This document shows positions 47,862 through 60,306 of a stretch of DNA of 64,000 bases, piece after piece. The DNA comes from Lytechinus variegatus (Eukaryota; Echinodermata; Echinoidea; Temnopleuroida; Toxopneustidae), in the NCBI RefSeq assembly GCF_018143015.1, contig NC_054753.1, positions 30,284,292 through 30,348,291 of the forward strand. The letters run 5' to 3'. The notes under the pieces were generated by a model. The model was not told the DNA's origin. It did not search any database and saw nothing but the letters and a program-made list of their open reading frames with translations. The position numbers were made by a program, and so were the translations under genes. Position 1 is the stretch's first letter; every line of letters starts with the position of its first letter.

Positions 47862-50800
47862 GAATCAAATTAAGATATTTTGTAATCTTTCAAATAGATA
47901 TTTTCGATATGAATTTTAAATATGGGCAGTGTTGGACTGCATATAAAACTTTGTGGTAACTTATTCCATTCTTTTGTAAAAACTATCACAAAAGAATTCG
48001 AAGCAATATTTGTTCTTGTAAGTGGTTGGTGGATAAGATGTTTCTGCCGTGTATTGTACATATGGACATTTGAGTTAACAACAAATGCATCTTTTAAAAA
48101 AGAACAATTTTGAGAGGATTGTGATTTGTATATAAATATCAAACAATTGAAGGAGACTAAATCATCAAGAGGCAAAAACTTTAATGGTAGAAATAAAGGA
48201 ATACTTGGACATCTGTAATTCGAATTTGTTACATGTATGAGCCTCATAACTTTCTTCTAAAGAACTAGCAGTTTGTTTAAATGGTTCCTATATGTATTTC
48301 CCCATGCAACATTACAATAATTTAAGTGTGGCATAATAATAGTATTGTAAAGAGTTACTAAGGTCTGCTGAGGTATAGGAGAAACGTAACTTATAAATGA
48401 CACCAAAACTCCTTGATACCTTAGTACAAACATAACTGAGGTGATTTTTTTCCATGATAAGTGATCATCAACTACATCTCCCAGAAACCTTACATCCGGG
48501 GGGGCACTCGACAAAAAAAGTGGTAGGGGTGTGCCGCAGGCGAGACAAAAAACGGGGGCCTTGGAGCGGGCTTATTGTAAAAAGGAGGGTCCTCGGAACG
48601 GGCTTCGGAACTACAAATTTGTGAAAACGGGGGTCCTCGGAACGGATCGCCAGCGTGTGAGTACGTGCGTATGTACCCATATGGAACGGGCATGCGTGCA
48701 TGATGCAGCGAGCGCGGCCTCCGCCGGGTGCGCTCGCGCAGAGACGATGGTCGGACAGCGTTCGGTGGCCGTTTTTCACCAAAATTGCAGCAGATCAATG
48801 CGACCGGAACGGCGTAACGAAAAGTATGCGAAGCTTAGGAGCGGATTTGTTCCTTCTTTTTCCTCGATAACAGAATGCTATTCCTTGGAGCGGCTTTCTT
48901 TGTTTGATTTTTTTTCTCAATAAGACAAAAAAATGCTATGGCCTTGGAACGGAAATTTTGGTGTCAAAATGGGGGTCCCTTCCGAGGCACATACCCACTA
49001 TGCATTATATACTGAGCCCCCCCCCCCCCCCGAGCCTTACATCTTGACTTCGATTGATCTGATGGCTACCTATTGATAATGGATTAGTATCATCAGGGAC
49101 TCTTTTACCCCTTGTTCATAAGACAACATATTGAGTTTTACTAGCATTTAATAAAAGCTTATTACAACAAAACCATTTAAATATACTTTCAATTTCATTT
49201 TTAGTTGAGAATATGAGAGTATGCATATCTTTTTGATGGGAAAGTAAGCAAGTGTCATCTGCGAATAGTGAATAAGTAAACAATTTGATGAATTTATAAT
49301 GTCATAAACATAAATCAAGAACAGTTAGGGACCCAGAACCTAGCCTTGGGGTACACCATATTTAACTCCATTAATCATTACATACTGACATCTATTCGTT
49401 AAGTAATTTTAAACCAACTTAAGGCTACCCCACAAACGCCATAATGCTCAAGCTTGTACAATAATATATCATGATCGATAGTATCAAATGCATTCGATAA
49501 ATCTAGAAACACACCAATACAAAATTTTCCACTATCAATTGCACTTATAATGGTATTTACTAAATTCAAGACACCCATACTTGTGGAGTAATTCTTTCGA
49601 AAGCCAAATTGTTGTGGTATCATGATGTTATGAATTTGAAGAAAATCATCCATTCTTTTGTACACTATTTTCTCAAGAATTTTTGAGAATATGGGTAACA
49701 ACGCAATAGGTCTATAATTTTCAATGCATTTACGATCATTCTTTTTAAATACTGGGACTGCTTTAGCTATTTTCAGTTCGTCAGGGACAATACCCTGAAA
49801 CAAGGACTTATTAAAAATATCGCATAAGGGATCAACAATGCATTGAATAAATTTTTATGACCTTGGGAGAAATATCATCTGACCCGCGGCATGCCTTTGA
49901 TGGTTTTAAGGTTGAAACCAAATTAGAAATTTCATGAGCAGATGTTGGTCGAGAATACAAGGATGAGGAGTGATTTTGGACGGACATAAAATCTCTGTAT
50001 GATGATTTAACAGGAGGAATTTCCTTGCTTATTTTAGAAGGTAGATCAATAAAATATTTATTGAAATACTCTGCTTTATGTAAATCCAAATTTAACAATA
50101 ATTCGTTATGATACTTGTCATTTGGGAGTGGCACATTCTTCCCCCTCCCCAGCAATTCGTTAATATGGGACCAAGTCTTTCTCATATCATTTTGATTTGT
50201 TCGAACATCATTATCATATTAATTCTTCTTACTTTGACGAACAAGATTTGTCAATATATTTTTTAATCAATATACCTTTTTCTGATTAATTTCATTTTTA
50301 TTTTTCGTATATGCATAATAAAGCTTTTATGAATGGATTTAAGAAGAACTGGATGAGCCAAGGATTTACTGCATTTATTCTTACCACTGCATTCAATTAA
50401 AGGGAATTGTTCACTATATAACTTAGAAAGAAGGTCACTAAAATAGTTTAACGACACATTAGTGTCAAACAAATCATACAAAATAGACCAATCTGTGTTA
50501 AGTAAATCTTGTCTAAAGTTATTCATTCTTACTTCAGTAATTAGACGTCTAAACACTTTTCTATTTACTTCACTAGAAGTAATGGCATTGCCTTTGTTAA
50601 TGCTACAAATCGGCATATGATCAGAAAAATCAGAACAAAATATTCCAGAATTGATATTGAACGCAATTGGTATATATATTATCAATTGAAGTTGCTGAAA
50701 ATGATGGGTGTAGGTTTAGTATTTAAGCAAAACAGGCAAAATGAATACATTAAATTATTAAAATCTCTAACCTTTCAATCTGCATGTATCAACATTTAAC

Positions 50801-51330
50801 AACTTAATGTTAAAATCAGCCATAATATAATTGTCTTTATTTTCTTTACTCAATATTTGCATTTCTTGGTCAAAGTCATCAGTAAATGATCGAATATCAT
50901 TACCAGGGGCTCTATACACACAACCAACAATTGACTCTTTGTTTGCATTATTCAATTCAATAAATACAGACTCATAATAAGTATTTGCCGTTGATAAATC
51001 ATTGCGTAATTTGTAATCAAGCTCCTCTCTGACATAACATGCTACACCGCCACCTTTTTTATTTGATCGACATACTTGAACAAGTGAATATCCAGGAATA
51101 TCAAACATAGCTACTTCTGTGGATGGAGTAAACCAGGTTACTGAAACACCAATCACAAAAAATTATGATTTACACAGGATAACAAGACTGCTAAATCTTC
51201 AAAATTTTTAAAGAGGCTTCTCGAATTAATATGCATGACATAAAAGTTTTCAACATACATTGGAAATCTTCACAGTTTACGTATTTACACTCATTAATAA
51301 CTGGTTATGGAATATTAAATCCGTCATCCA
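47862..51330 (-). pseudogene. Second APE-type LINE, ORF2 remnant (endonuclease and RT)
   Basis: The minus-strand order is complete but broken by stops and shifts. The endonuclease start has MHINSRSLFKNFEDL (about 51230-51190), then VIGVSVTWFTP, KKGGGVACYVREELDY and IMADFNIKLL (51160-50770), DFSDHMPI (about 50610), a linker (50185-49832), and the RT palm (NYRPIALLPIFSKILEK, FGFRKNYSTS, LDLSNAFDTIDHD; 49803-49399). FADDTCLLSH lies near 49240-49270, and the C-terminal part is at 48514-47870 (HLNYCNVAWGNTY). A 538-bp element interrupts it at 48497-49034. Its ORF1 halves lie at 52412-52837 and 62685-62940. The remnant at 35413 is a relative. Confidence 0.82.
48497..49034. mobile_element. 538-bp poly-G/poly-C-ended element, 9-bp target duplication
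   Basis: CCTTACATC flanks it at 48488-48496 and 49035-49043, and removing it rejoins the LINE 3' region. It starts CGGGGGGGCACTCGACAAAA and ends TATACTGAGC followed by a 14-C run and GAG. The interior has CTCGGAACGGGCTTCGGAAC. A second partial copy is at 63417. Open frames on both strands are compositional. Confidence 0.88.
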
Positions 51331-51447
51331 TGAGGAGAGATTTCAACAAGCAAACAATAAACCAAAACAACCTTTTTTAAACCAAATCCGTCACAGGCCA
51401 TACAAATATAAAATATCAACAAGGATAGATAAAACAAGGAAATCTGG

Positions 51448-51605
51448 GGAGCGTTTCATGAAAGGACTTGTCGGACGTTTTATCCGACAAGTATCAGTTT
51501 ATCCGACAGTTACCATAGGAACAGTGCCTCTCAGCCAATCAGAATCAAGGAAAGATGTCAGATCTGACAACTTGTCGGATGAAAATATTCATGAAACGCT
51601 CCCCT
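51448..51605. mobile_element. 158-bp MITE with GGGGAGCGTTTCATGAA ends
   Basis: The left end GGGGAGCGTTTCATGAAAGG is matched by the inverted right end TTCATGAAACGCTCCCC. Inner inverted words GACTTGTCGGAC and GACAACTTGTCGGATG are present. It lies in the spacer between ORF1 and ORF2 of the second LINE. Confidence 0.85.
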
Positions 51606-51842
51606 GAGGATAACCATTACACATATTCACAGACACTATATGATGAATATATAAAGGTATGTACATATTATTCAAAAGTGCAAGGGCACATAATGACATT
51701 ATAAATATACAACGAGACACAACTTCAAAAAAAAAGCGGAAAGAAAAGAATGATTAAAGAATCTAGGAAAAAAATTCAGAAAAAGGGTGGAGTAATTTTC
51801 AAGTTACAGTTGAAAGGTAAACCCCCGAGAGAGGTAACAGTG

Positions 51843-52392
51843 CCCGAGGGGCCACTTACATTGACGAGTGGATACCATGCGCGACCAAAAAAACACGTAA
51901 AAGGGATGTCCTTTTCACGATAGGGCACGTTACGTACGTAACGTGATAAGGGTGTCAAAAACAAACAAATTAGGAAAAAACGGTATCTATTTCGCTAGGA
52001 AAATTACGTGTTTAGGGTCGAATTCGCGGGGATGATAAAACAAAATTAAAATGTTTTATAAAGGATGTCCTTTTTGCCCCAACACTTCGTGTTTAGAGTC
52101 CGATTTGCGCGAGGTGTAGAAGGTGGGGTCGTACTAAGCCAAATAAGGTAAAGCCGACGACCGAAGAACCCGTAATAATAAAACATTCCTGTACTTGTTT
52201 AGGGGTTCATTTCAGGGAATATTTGCCAAGAGTATCGTTTTGTTTCCAATACTTGTTAAGGGTACGGTTTCACACGCCAATACTTGTTAGGGGTGCATTT
52301 TCAGAATATGGAAAGTACGTGTTTAGGGTGCTTTTCGAGACCCCATGGTCGCGCATGGTATCCACTCGTGAATGAAAGTCCCCCCCCCCCCC
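51843..52392. mobile_element. 550-bp poly-C-ended element, 9-bp target duplication
   Basis: GTAACAGTG flanks it at 51834-51842 and 52393-52401. The ends are inverted: ACGAGTGGATACCATGCGCG (51871 on) and CGCGCATGGTATCCACTCGT (52350 on); the right terminus is a 12-C run. The interior repeats ACGTGTTTAGGGTCG, ACTTGTTAGGGGTGC and CACTTCGTGTTTAGAG words. Size, target length and C-run terminus resemble the element at 48497. Confidence 0.88.
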
Positions 52393-52404
52393 GTAACAGT
52401 GGAA

Positions 52405-52837
52405 ACAAAGTTCAACACAAAAGCTGGAAGTTGTAAAGGAGCAACTTGTTGCAGTGATGAAAAGGCCTCTTAACTTGGATTCCCTCTTGGTTGGTCTTGA
52501 GGGCAGTCATGACTCTCCCATCAGTTGACCATGCCGCTTCAACTTTTGGATGGGAGGACAATTTCATGAGTATTTGATAATTTAATTTAGTTAGGTCCTC
52601 CTGGATGGAGATACCTGACCCCTTCAATTTACGACGATCCTTCATCAATGCAGCCTTCACTCGATAGGGGCAGAGCTTGACTAGGATTGGTCGAGGCTTT
52701 TTGTCAGATCGGGGCTTTCCCGATCGATGTGATCTCTCGATGTCAGCCTTGTTTATTGGGCAGCCAAGGCGATCTGTCGCCACCTTCACCACCAGGTTGT
52801 CCGCAGAATCTGTTGATGAATCTGGCACACCAGACAC
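52405..52837 (-). pseudogene. LINE ORF1, C-terminal half
   Basis: Open from 52837 to 52412. After VPDSSTDSADNLVV come VKVATDRLGC, IERSHRSGKPR, KKPRPILVKLCPYRVKAAL, RRKLKGSGISIQEDLT and AAWSTDGRVMT. This is the RRM/CTD-like half of an L1-type ORF1 protein (family recall: nucleic-acid chaperone of LINEs). The N-terminal coiled-coil half is at 62685-62940; the 9.85-kb element separates them. ORF2 follows downstream on the same strand. Confidence 0.8.
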
Positions 52838-53059
52838 TAGTCTAGTTCTAGACGATTTTCACCGATATATACGTAGTATCCCGTGCGTACGCCCAGCCGA
52901 GTGTGCGCGCAAAACCGAGAACCTGTACTCCGAGGAAAATCGCCCCAAACCGAGAACCTGTACTCCGAGGGTGACCAGATTTCACAAAATCAAATACGGG
53001 ACAATCGACAAAAAGGATCAACAAAGATACACATTGTTAGACTTGTGAATAATATAAAG

Positions 53060-53665
53060 AATTGAAAGGGAGGGTAAACGAAAGAATGAAGGAGAGGAAG
53101 AAAAGACAAAAGAAAAGAGATGAATTTAAAAGAAATAAAGAAAACGAACTGAAGGGGAAAATGAAGAGATAAAATAAAGAAAGTTAGAATAAAAGAAGGA
53201 TGAAACAAATAATAAAAGAAGGATGAAAGAAAGAATGAAAGAGAGAGAAAAGATTTCTTTGAAATGAATATAGAACGAAAGAAAGAAAGAAAGAAAAAGA
53301 AAGGAAGGGAGGATGAATATATGTGTGAAAAACAAAATAAAGGAGAGAAAGGAAAAAAAGAAAATAAGAAAAAAGAGGTGGAAAGAACGAATGAAGGAAA
53401 GAAAAATGTTTCATTCATTCTTTGGAAGAAAGAAAAGAAATTAGAAAACAGGCAGGAAGGAAAGAAAACAAAGAAGGAAGAAAGGAAGGAAGGGAAAGGA
53501 ATGATGAGGGAAAAGAATTAAAAGGAAATATGAAATAAATAATGAAAGAAAGGAGGAAAGAGAGGGAGGAAAGAATGAAGGGAAGAGAGAATGAAAGAAA
53601 GAGAAACTAATGGAAGGAGAGAAAGAACGAAAAAAAGATAGAAAGGGAGAAGGAAGCAAAGAAAA
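53060..53665. repeat. GA-rich (GAAA/GGAA) microsatellite
   Basis: Nearly 600 bases of purines on the plus strand, with AAAGAAAG and GAAGGAAG words. The long open frames on both strands are compositional. Confidence 0.9.
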
Positions 53666-53668
53666 GTT

Positions 53669-54262
53669 TAAAGGTCGAGTCCACATCAGAAAAATGTTGA
53701 TTTGAATAAATAGAAAAATCAGACACAATGCTGAAAATTTCATCAAAATTGGATGTAAAGTGAGAAAGTTATGACATTTCAAAGTTTTGCTTATTTTTAA
53801 GAAAATAGTTATATGAACGAGCCAACTACATCCAAATGAGAGAGTCGATGATGTCACTCACTCACTATTTCTTTTGTTTTTTATTGTTTGAATTATACAA
53901 TATTTCAATTTTTACGAATTTGACGATTGGGACCTCCTTGCTTGAAGCACAAAATGTTAAAATAATAAATTTCCACGTGTTCAGGGAGGAATGTCACTTC
54001 ATTTCACAAGACAATGATGAGAAAATGAAAATATTTCATTTAATAAAATACAAAAGAAATAGTATTGAGTGATGTCATCAGTTCCCCATTTGCATGCCGA
54101 CCGAGATGTGCATATAACTGTTTTGTGAAATGAAGCGAAACTTTAAAATGCCATAACTTTCTTATTTTACATCCGATTTTGATGAAATTTTCAGTGTTAT
54201 GCTTGTTGATTTACTCTTTATATTCAAATCAAGTTTTTGTTGGGGGGACTTGTCCTTTAAGG
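53669..54262. mobile_element. MITE family F1, copy 3
   Basis: Left end TTTAAAGGTCGAGTCCACAT and right end GGGGGACTTGTCCTTTAA are inverted. The arms repeat ATCAAAATTGGATGTAAA against TACATCCGATTTTGATG. Internal CATCACTCACTCACT matches copy 2. Confidence 0.85.
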
Positions 54263-54549
54263 AAAGAAAAATTGAATTCAGGAAATATAAAATGGAAATT
54301 TAATAAAAGAAAGTAACAGAAAGAAGGAAAGAAAGACAAATAAACAGAGAGAGAGAGAAAGGTTCAGGAAGAAAAGATCGGAAATAAAGATAGATGGAAC
54401 AAAAAAGGGCAAGCAGGAAGGATATAAAGATGAACAACTAGAACTGCAATCGTTTCAGAACGATGTGCATGCATTGACGCATCTGATTTAATAGAGGGCA
54501 AGAAACAGGAGGAGATCAAGAGAAAACTCTAGATGATATACACTCTCAA

Positions 54550-56260
54550 AATATTAGAGGGCGCTATTTCTTAAAGGAATGATCACTGATGCGTAAAACA
54601 CAGTTGGAGTATGTGAAATGATACAATTGGCAAACCCTGAAAACACGAGACCAAAATAAATTCAAACAAGGAAGTTATGGCAATTTAACTATTTCAAGAC
54701 TTTGCAATAGAAGGCGCTATTTCTAAAGGTTATGGTCCCTAATTATGGACAGTATGTCTACCAAATCAGAATGAATTTGGATGAGAAACGGAGGCAGGAG
54801 AGGACTAACAAAAATTACATGTTAATGAAATTGGATTTTGGCAGATTTTGCTTTTCATAGGAAATTACATTCTCGAGTAAAACAAATTTCGTCCATTTTT
54901 AGACCATGTGGCCACTGAAGAAAGAGAGAGAGAGAAAGACGCAGAGAGAGTAATAGAAATAAGCATACAAATTCGCTGACAATTCATCAACGTAACCCAG
55001 TGTTAAGTACATATCAGAACGATGTGCATGCATAAACTGAGTTTATCGCCTTATTGGACAAATGGCGTGCCATAGGACGTTCAGTTCGTTTTTGCGCGAA
55101 ACCGATGCAATAGACACTGTGTACAATTCTGTTGTTGATAATGTGTACATAGTGAGCAGTATACCATGTGTTCAGATTGACTTATCTTGAAATTTTCTGT
55201 TGTAACCTATGTCGTATTTGGTATCACTGGAAAGAGTATTCCAATGCGGTGACATTGATACCACTTTTATTTGTGCGCAGGCAATAGACCGGAAGTAAAT
55301 GCCATATAAAGAAAGACATTAAAAATGAAGGTTTTGCACAATAATTTGAAGCTGGCGTCAGATTTTCGTTAGTTTCTGTTACAAAAGGATGACGAACGGT
55401 TGAAGTATATATCAATACTCATATCTGCCAAGTTAGAAAGAATAAGCTTCAATAATAAGGAAATAAGAGCAAGTTGAAGTTGTGCTGGCATTAAAGTGCA
55501 TTTTGGGGTATTTTGCTGATTTTCGGGAGCATTTTTCAGATATTTCGTCAGTTGTAAGGTATATATTTTTTTCAATGGCATGAAAAATCATATCTTGAAG
55601 ACCCTAAATTCAAAAAAGGGTACGGGTTTGGCCACGCATGACGCAATGAGGAGCATTCAAAGGTAAGCGTTTTTGAAACTTTAGAGGGCGCTATTTAAAT
55701 GACGGAAGGTCAATGATGCGTGAAAACTCAGTAGCTTGTATGTTATGATACAGTAATCAATTCTTGAAATAATGAGTTCAAAATGAATCAAAACAAGAAA
55801 GTTATGGCCATTTTACGAATTTTTGACTTTACATTTCAATAAATATGACGTTTTTGAAGGAAGGCTATTTCGGATTTGAATTTAGGACATGAAGGTGGCA
55901 TTTTGAAGGTCAGGTTATACGTCGCAGATGATAGAGAAAGTCTTGGACTATCTATAGCAATTTGTTAGAAGTCTGTAGCATGCAGGATAATTGAGATATG
56001 AAAGAATGAAGAATGGTATGCAAATGGACTTGAAATTGACAAAATGGCACCTGGATGGTCATGCATGAGTGATTTTGGAAAATGGAAGACGAGAGGCACA
56101 ACTAGGGATGCTGGACAACATGTCTACCAAATTTGGATGAATTTGGATGAGGGACGGAGTCAGGGTAGAGCTAACAAAATCATGTATTAAACAAATGGGA
56201 TTTTGGTGGAAGAAGAAGAAGAAGATTACGGAATAGGAATATGGAACAAGAACAATGCAT
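54550..56260 (+). repeat. Diverged direct repeat with GAGGGCGCTATTT
   Basis: The block TTAGAGGGCGCTATTT occurs at 54555 and 55681, with a variant GAAGGCGCTATTTC at 54711. Following both main copies are GATGCGTGAAAAC-like, AAGTTATGGC and ATGTCTACCAAAT blocks, then GGATGAGGGACGGAG-like text. The two copies lie 1.13 kb apart. Non-coding repeat inside the hAT-like element. Confidence 0.65.
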
Positions 56261-56779
56261 TGTCGCCATTGGGCGTCAATGCAAAGAAAGAGGAAAAAAG
56301 TTCAAACTTCAAGCAAACAAAAAATCCAGTTATTTAACAAAAATCATAATGATATTTGGTGCTTTGTAATACATTTTTAGAATTTTGAAAAACTAAAATG
56401 TTTTAGATAATAAAATTTCAAAGTGAAACATTGTCAAATTTAAAAATTAGATGAAACATACCGGCATCGTACAGAAGACTAAAAGCGAAAGCTGAAATAA
56501 CAAGATCTAGTTATGAAAACTCAATAATTTGTTCCACCGATTACATCTCCAAATTACAGTAGTTTCATTGTTATATCTGCTTCGTCATCTGTTGGTTATT
56601 TGATGAAAATTCATCACTTGTTAATGTATTAACTACATTTTGTTCAAAATTCTTAAATACGGGACAAATAGGCGTCCCGGGAAGGGTTTGTCGGGACGCC
56701 GGGACAAAGGAGCAAAACACGGGACAATCCCGGGAAATACGGGACGTCTGGTCACCCTGTGTACTCCGAGGAAATTCCT

Positions 56780-57150
56780 CGGAGTACAGGGGCCGATTAC
56801 CCGAAAGGGTCTTTGCAAGGACCATCTTTCGTGTCGCTCATCTTTTATGATGCGCCATTTAAAACGCATTTTAAATAAATCATCTGCAAACATATTCCAT
56901 TCGTCCGTTAAAATAAACAAATTATTTGTTTATAAAATGATGTGATATATTGAAATTGTATAAAATTTGATTTAAAAGCAAGCTAACGAATCTTATTCTT
57001 TATCATAAAATTCAGAAACACCCCGCTATAATAGCGTATGATGGGCGACACGAAAGACTGTCCTTGGAAAGACCCTTTCGTGCAATCGGCCCCAGGTTTC
57101 GGTTTTGCGCGCAAACTCGGCTGGGCGTACGCACGTGATAGTACCACTGA
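56780..57150. repeat. Inverted repeat ahead of the THAP exon
   Basis: GGGGCCGATTACCCGAAAGG (56790) is matched inverted by CCTTTCGTGCAATCGGCCCC (57074), and ATCTTTCGTGTCGC by GCGACACGAAAGACT. The outer part, GCGTACGCCCAGCCGAG (52889), is matched by CTCGGCTGGGCGTACGC (57117). So the left end region of the 9.85-kb element exists again in inverted form just upstream of the THAP start. Confidence 0.75.
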
Positions 57151-57366
57151 TCTGTCCATTATCTGGATGGGAACAATAACGCTGAATGGCCTATTCCGTG
57201 TTGAAGCACCGGAAGTAGTACCGCCGCGCGCCGAGTTCCCCCAAAAAGCCAAAATCGAAGTGAAGTCACATACACGGCAATAGTATTAATTCGTAATTAT
57301 ACTTACAATATCAGCTATTATTACAGCACTTTTCAATGTGAATTCATACGTGATACAAAGTTAAAG

Positions 57367-58330
57367 ATGCCGTCATGTGCTGCGTATGATTGCACTAATC
57401 GGGATGACCGTAGAAATCGAGAAAAGGGGATTACTTTTCACAGGTAAGACAACTGCATAGTCGTAGACTGTATGTAGTCCCATGTGCTCAAATACATGTG
57501 TGGTAATTCGAAATGGCCAGAGCAAGTTTCCAAAACTTGAGTCTTTAATAACTCCGGGGGGGGGGGGGTTATCAATTGTTGTAATTTCTCTGGAAGCGTG
57601 AATTTAAACCATGATTAAATAAAAATTCTGCTTATTCATAACTGTCGCTAAGTTTTATGAGTTTATCGGTGAGTTATGTTTTGACAGCTAGACAGAAGAA
57701 TTATCACGAAAATGATGTCTGAGCCTGTAGAGTGTGCATGTATGTAGGCTGTAGATCTATTCTGAAACTTGTGTTAAGTTAAGACGAATATATAGTTTCT
57801 TCCCTCAATGAAAACAGTTTCCTGAAAATTCTTGTATCTTTTCTTGTATGGAAATTTCATTGAGACTTACCATGCTTACGCAGGATTTAGATATGCGCAT
57901 TAGCGAGACTGTCTTTAGTCACGTTAGTAATGGAGAGTAGATGCCTAATTTTCAAATTAATGAATTGTTTTATAGCGGGCATGTCCAGCTTTGTCCTCTT
58001 AAACATCTCACACTTATCATTATATAACTTGTTAATATTGTTACTTGTAAGGCTATCATTAATTACTGAATGCTGTTAATGTGTTTCAGATTTCCACACT
58101 GCAACCTGGACAGGCTTAGACGATGGGTAGCCAACACAAGGCGACTCAATTGGACACCGACAGCAAGATCTCACCTATGTTCTACCCATTTCACGCATGA
58201 TTCCTTTGACAAGCCACTCTTTTTTATTTTATGTGTAATCCAATACTACTTTCTTAGGGAATATTTAAGATGTGTGAATGTGTCAGAAATAATGCCTTTT
58301 TACAACTACATACATGCACATGTGCAATAA
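57367..58330 (+). CDS. THAP zinc-finger protein, N-terminal exons (partial model)
   Basis: Exon 1 is 57367-57443, from MPSCAAYDC to an in-phase AG|GTAAGAC donor. Exon 2 begins at 58089 after TTTCAG. The join yields a THAP domain of about 68 residues with Cys4, Cys9, Cys56 and His59 (C-x4-C-x46-C-x2-H), an FHRFP core and a conserved Trp38 (LRRWV). THAP domains bind DNA through this C2CH zinc and occur in host transcription factors and in P/Kolobok-type transposases. Exon 2 stays open to 58330, but its true 3' limit and further exons are not identified; a GT inside FFILC could be a donor. It lies within the 9.85-kb element. Whether it is that element's gene or a captured host exon is unresolved. 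Confidence 0.72.
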
Positions 58331-59790
58331 TATTTCAAACTGTTCAGCTGAGAACCATGTTGCCAATTTAGTGCCTCTCCATATACTGTATCTTGCCTTG
58401 CAGAAAATCCCCCCCCCCCCCAAATGATGTGTAATGACAAACATACTTCTTCACAAAAGAATATTCTGCCTGTATCTTATAAGTGCAATAAATCCGAAGT
58501 ATGGGACTGTATGCATTATACAATATGTTTGTTGTTTTAACATGATAATATCAGTCAGCAGTTTCTAAATTTTGATTGTGTTTCTGCCACTCTGGATTCA
58601 TTTCACCTTCCCAATTAACATCTCAATACTTGAAATTCAAATCTGTTGTTATCACATATAAAAGTGGAGTGTTTTGTTTGCACACACAATTATTTATGAT
58701 ATTATCCAACTAAATAGAGGTATATACATATTCAGTGTTCACAATTTGGGTCCCATGTTTTTAAGATTTTAAAATCCAAAACTATAGATCATTTTGAAAA
58801 TGGGATGCTAATTAAAATGTACAATGTAGTATTTTGCACTGGTAGTCTAGGGTTCAGTTATTGAATGTACATGTAGCTGCCATGTACTACTTTTGAATTT
58901 TGCACAGCCCAACCATTCACATCAATAGTAACGAAAAAGATTTTATTTGGACATACCATTTTATGACATCGGTCACTTGTTTTTTATTGTTTGGTATTGA
59001 TTTCAGTGTATTACATTTGTTTGCGTAGTTCTGTATAATATGTTTTTTTTTTCATTTCAAACATTCCATTTAATCTTTTTTAAAGTGGTGTATGAATCTT
59101 GCCAGTATTTATGATGCGCTGACAAGAAAGGATTACTTCTAGGAATATAATTTTATTTTGTAATGTTTGCATTATCTCGTTACAATGGTGATATTTTTGT
59201 TGAGGGGGGGTGGGTCTGGCATTTTTCACATGGAGTGCAGATGTTAACTTTTAATCATGTTTTCAATTAAGATTTTCCATTTTATAAGATATATGTTTTT
59301 ACTCACAATTCATGTAGTTAGATTTTTTTTTAATTCCTACATGTAGCCAACTGGGGGATGACAAGGCAAATGCGATCACTCATATAGAGTTAATATTTCT
59401 TGCTATCAATATGAACTACAATTCAGCAATGAGCAATAGTTTTATCCGTCCATATTTTGTCTTTCAACCATTGGAGTGTTGTCAATGCAATTTGCAAGTG
59501 TCAGTATTGATTGTTATTAAAAACATGGCCTTGACGATCTTAAATTGAAATGTATCCTTTTCTCAATTACTGCATTAGAATTTTTAATATAAGATTGGGG
59601 TCTACGTTTGTACTGATGCTAGAAGCAAAAATGAGAAGTGTGTCTCTGTGAGGATGTGTTTGGGGGTGTGTGTGTGTGGGGGTGTGCATGGGTGTGTGTA
59701 TTGGTGAAGGGGGAGGGGAAAGTTGGAGAGACAGCATTACAGCAGGAGTGATATTGTCCAATAATGGAATGGCAGATTTAACTATTAACC
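58331..59790. other. Non-coding, nothing recognised
   Basis: AT-rich sequence with a poly-C run at 58410, a (TG)n run near 59670 and a TTGAGGGGGGGTGGG patch near 59200. No further THAP-gene exon and no transposase core were recognised. Confidence 0.45.
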
Positions 59791-59792
59791 AT

Positions 59793-60033
59793 TGGCGGCG
59801 GAAACCCAAAAATTCAGGGGAAGGGGGGGGGGTTCTACCTGAAATTTATGGTTGGACATAGGAAAAAAATGACAAGCAAAAACAGGGGGAGGTTTTATCA
59901 ACCCCAAAATTAGGGGGGGGGACTCAAAAAATAATCTGACGAGCCCCCCCAAAAAAAAAAAAAGGTTGGTGGGGGTCTGCCCCCCCACACCTAAAATTAA
60001 GGGGGGACAGGACCCCCGCTTCCGCCACCCATG
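59793..60033. mobile_element. G-rich element with GGCGGCGGAAACCC ends
   Basis: The left end TTGGCGGCGGAAACCC is matched approximately by the inverted right end CCCCCGCTTCCGCCACC. The interior has several G and C runs (59825, 59915, 59945). Confidence 0.55.
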
Positions 60034-60096
60034 CTATGAACAAACTGGGGAGAGGATAATTGAAGAGGGTGTGTGACGGAGGGAGAGAGAGAGACA

Positions 60097-60306
60097 CTTA
60101 AAGGCGACTCCACCTCATGGAAAAGATGATTTGAACAGAGAGAAAAAAAAATAATTCTGAAAATTTAATCAAAATCGGAAGTAAAATATGAAAATTATGA
60201 CATTTTAAAGTTTCACTTAAGCGATGAAATTTTCAGTGTTATGCTTGTTTGATTTTTCTCTATTTATTCAAATCAACTTTCTTTTGGGTGGACTTGTTAT
60301 TTAAAT
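60097..60306. mobile_element. MITE family F1, copy 4, internally shortened
   Basis: Left end TTAAAGGCGACTCCACCTCA and right end GGGTGGACTTGTTATTTAAA are inverted. The arms share ATCAAAATCGGAAGTAAA against GCGATGAAATTTTCAG. It lacks the CACTCACTCA centre of copies 2 and 3. Confidence 0.8.

Larger units (their letters stand above)
52968..56760. mobile_element. 3.8-kb hAT-like element, 8-bp target duplication
   Basis: Left end AGGGTGACCAGATTTCAC and right end GTCTGGTCACCCTGT are inverted copies. The right arm also has AATACGGGACGTCTGG against left AATACGGGACAATCG. GTACTCCG lies at 52960-52967 and 56761-56768. CAGGGTG-type ends with an 8-bp target are characteristic of hAT elements (family knowledge). 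The interior has a purine microsatellite, an F1 MITE and diverged repeats, but no transposase. Confidence 0.8.

Noticed and set aside
48490..48923. Overlapping 100-130-residue open frames with Arg/Pro-rich sequence
   Set aside because: They lie wholly inside the poly-G element, and equivalent frames in the second copy differ by shifts; GC composition explains them.
53060..53860. Long Ser/Phe-rich and Lys/Glu-rich open frames
   Set aside because: They follow the purine microsatellite on both strands and have no domain content.
57038..57283. 81-residue open frame before the THAP exon
   Set aside because: It covers the inverted repeat and presumed promoter region and has no recognisable domain.
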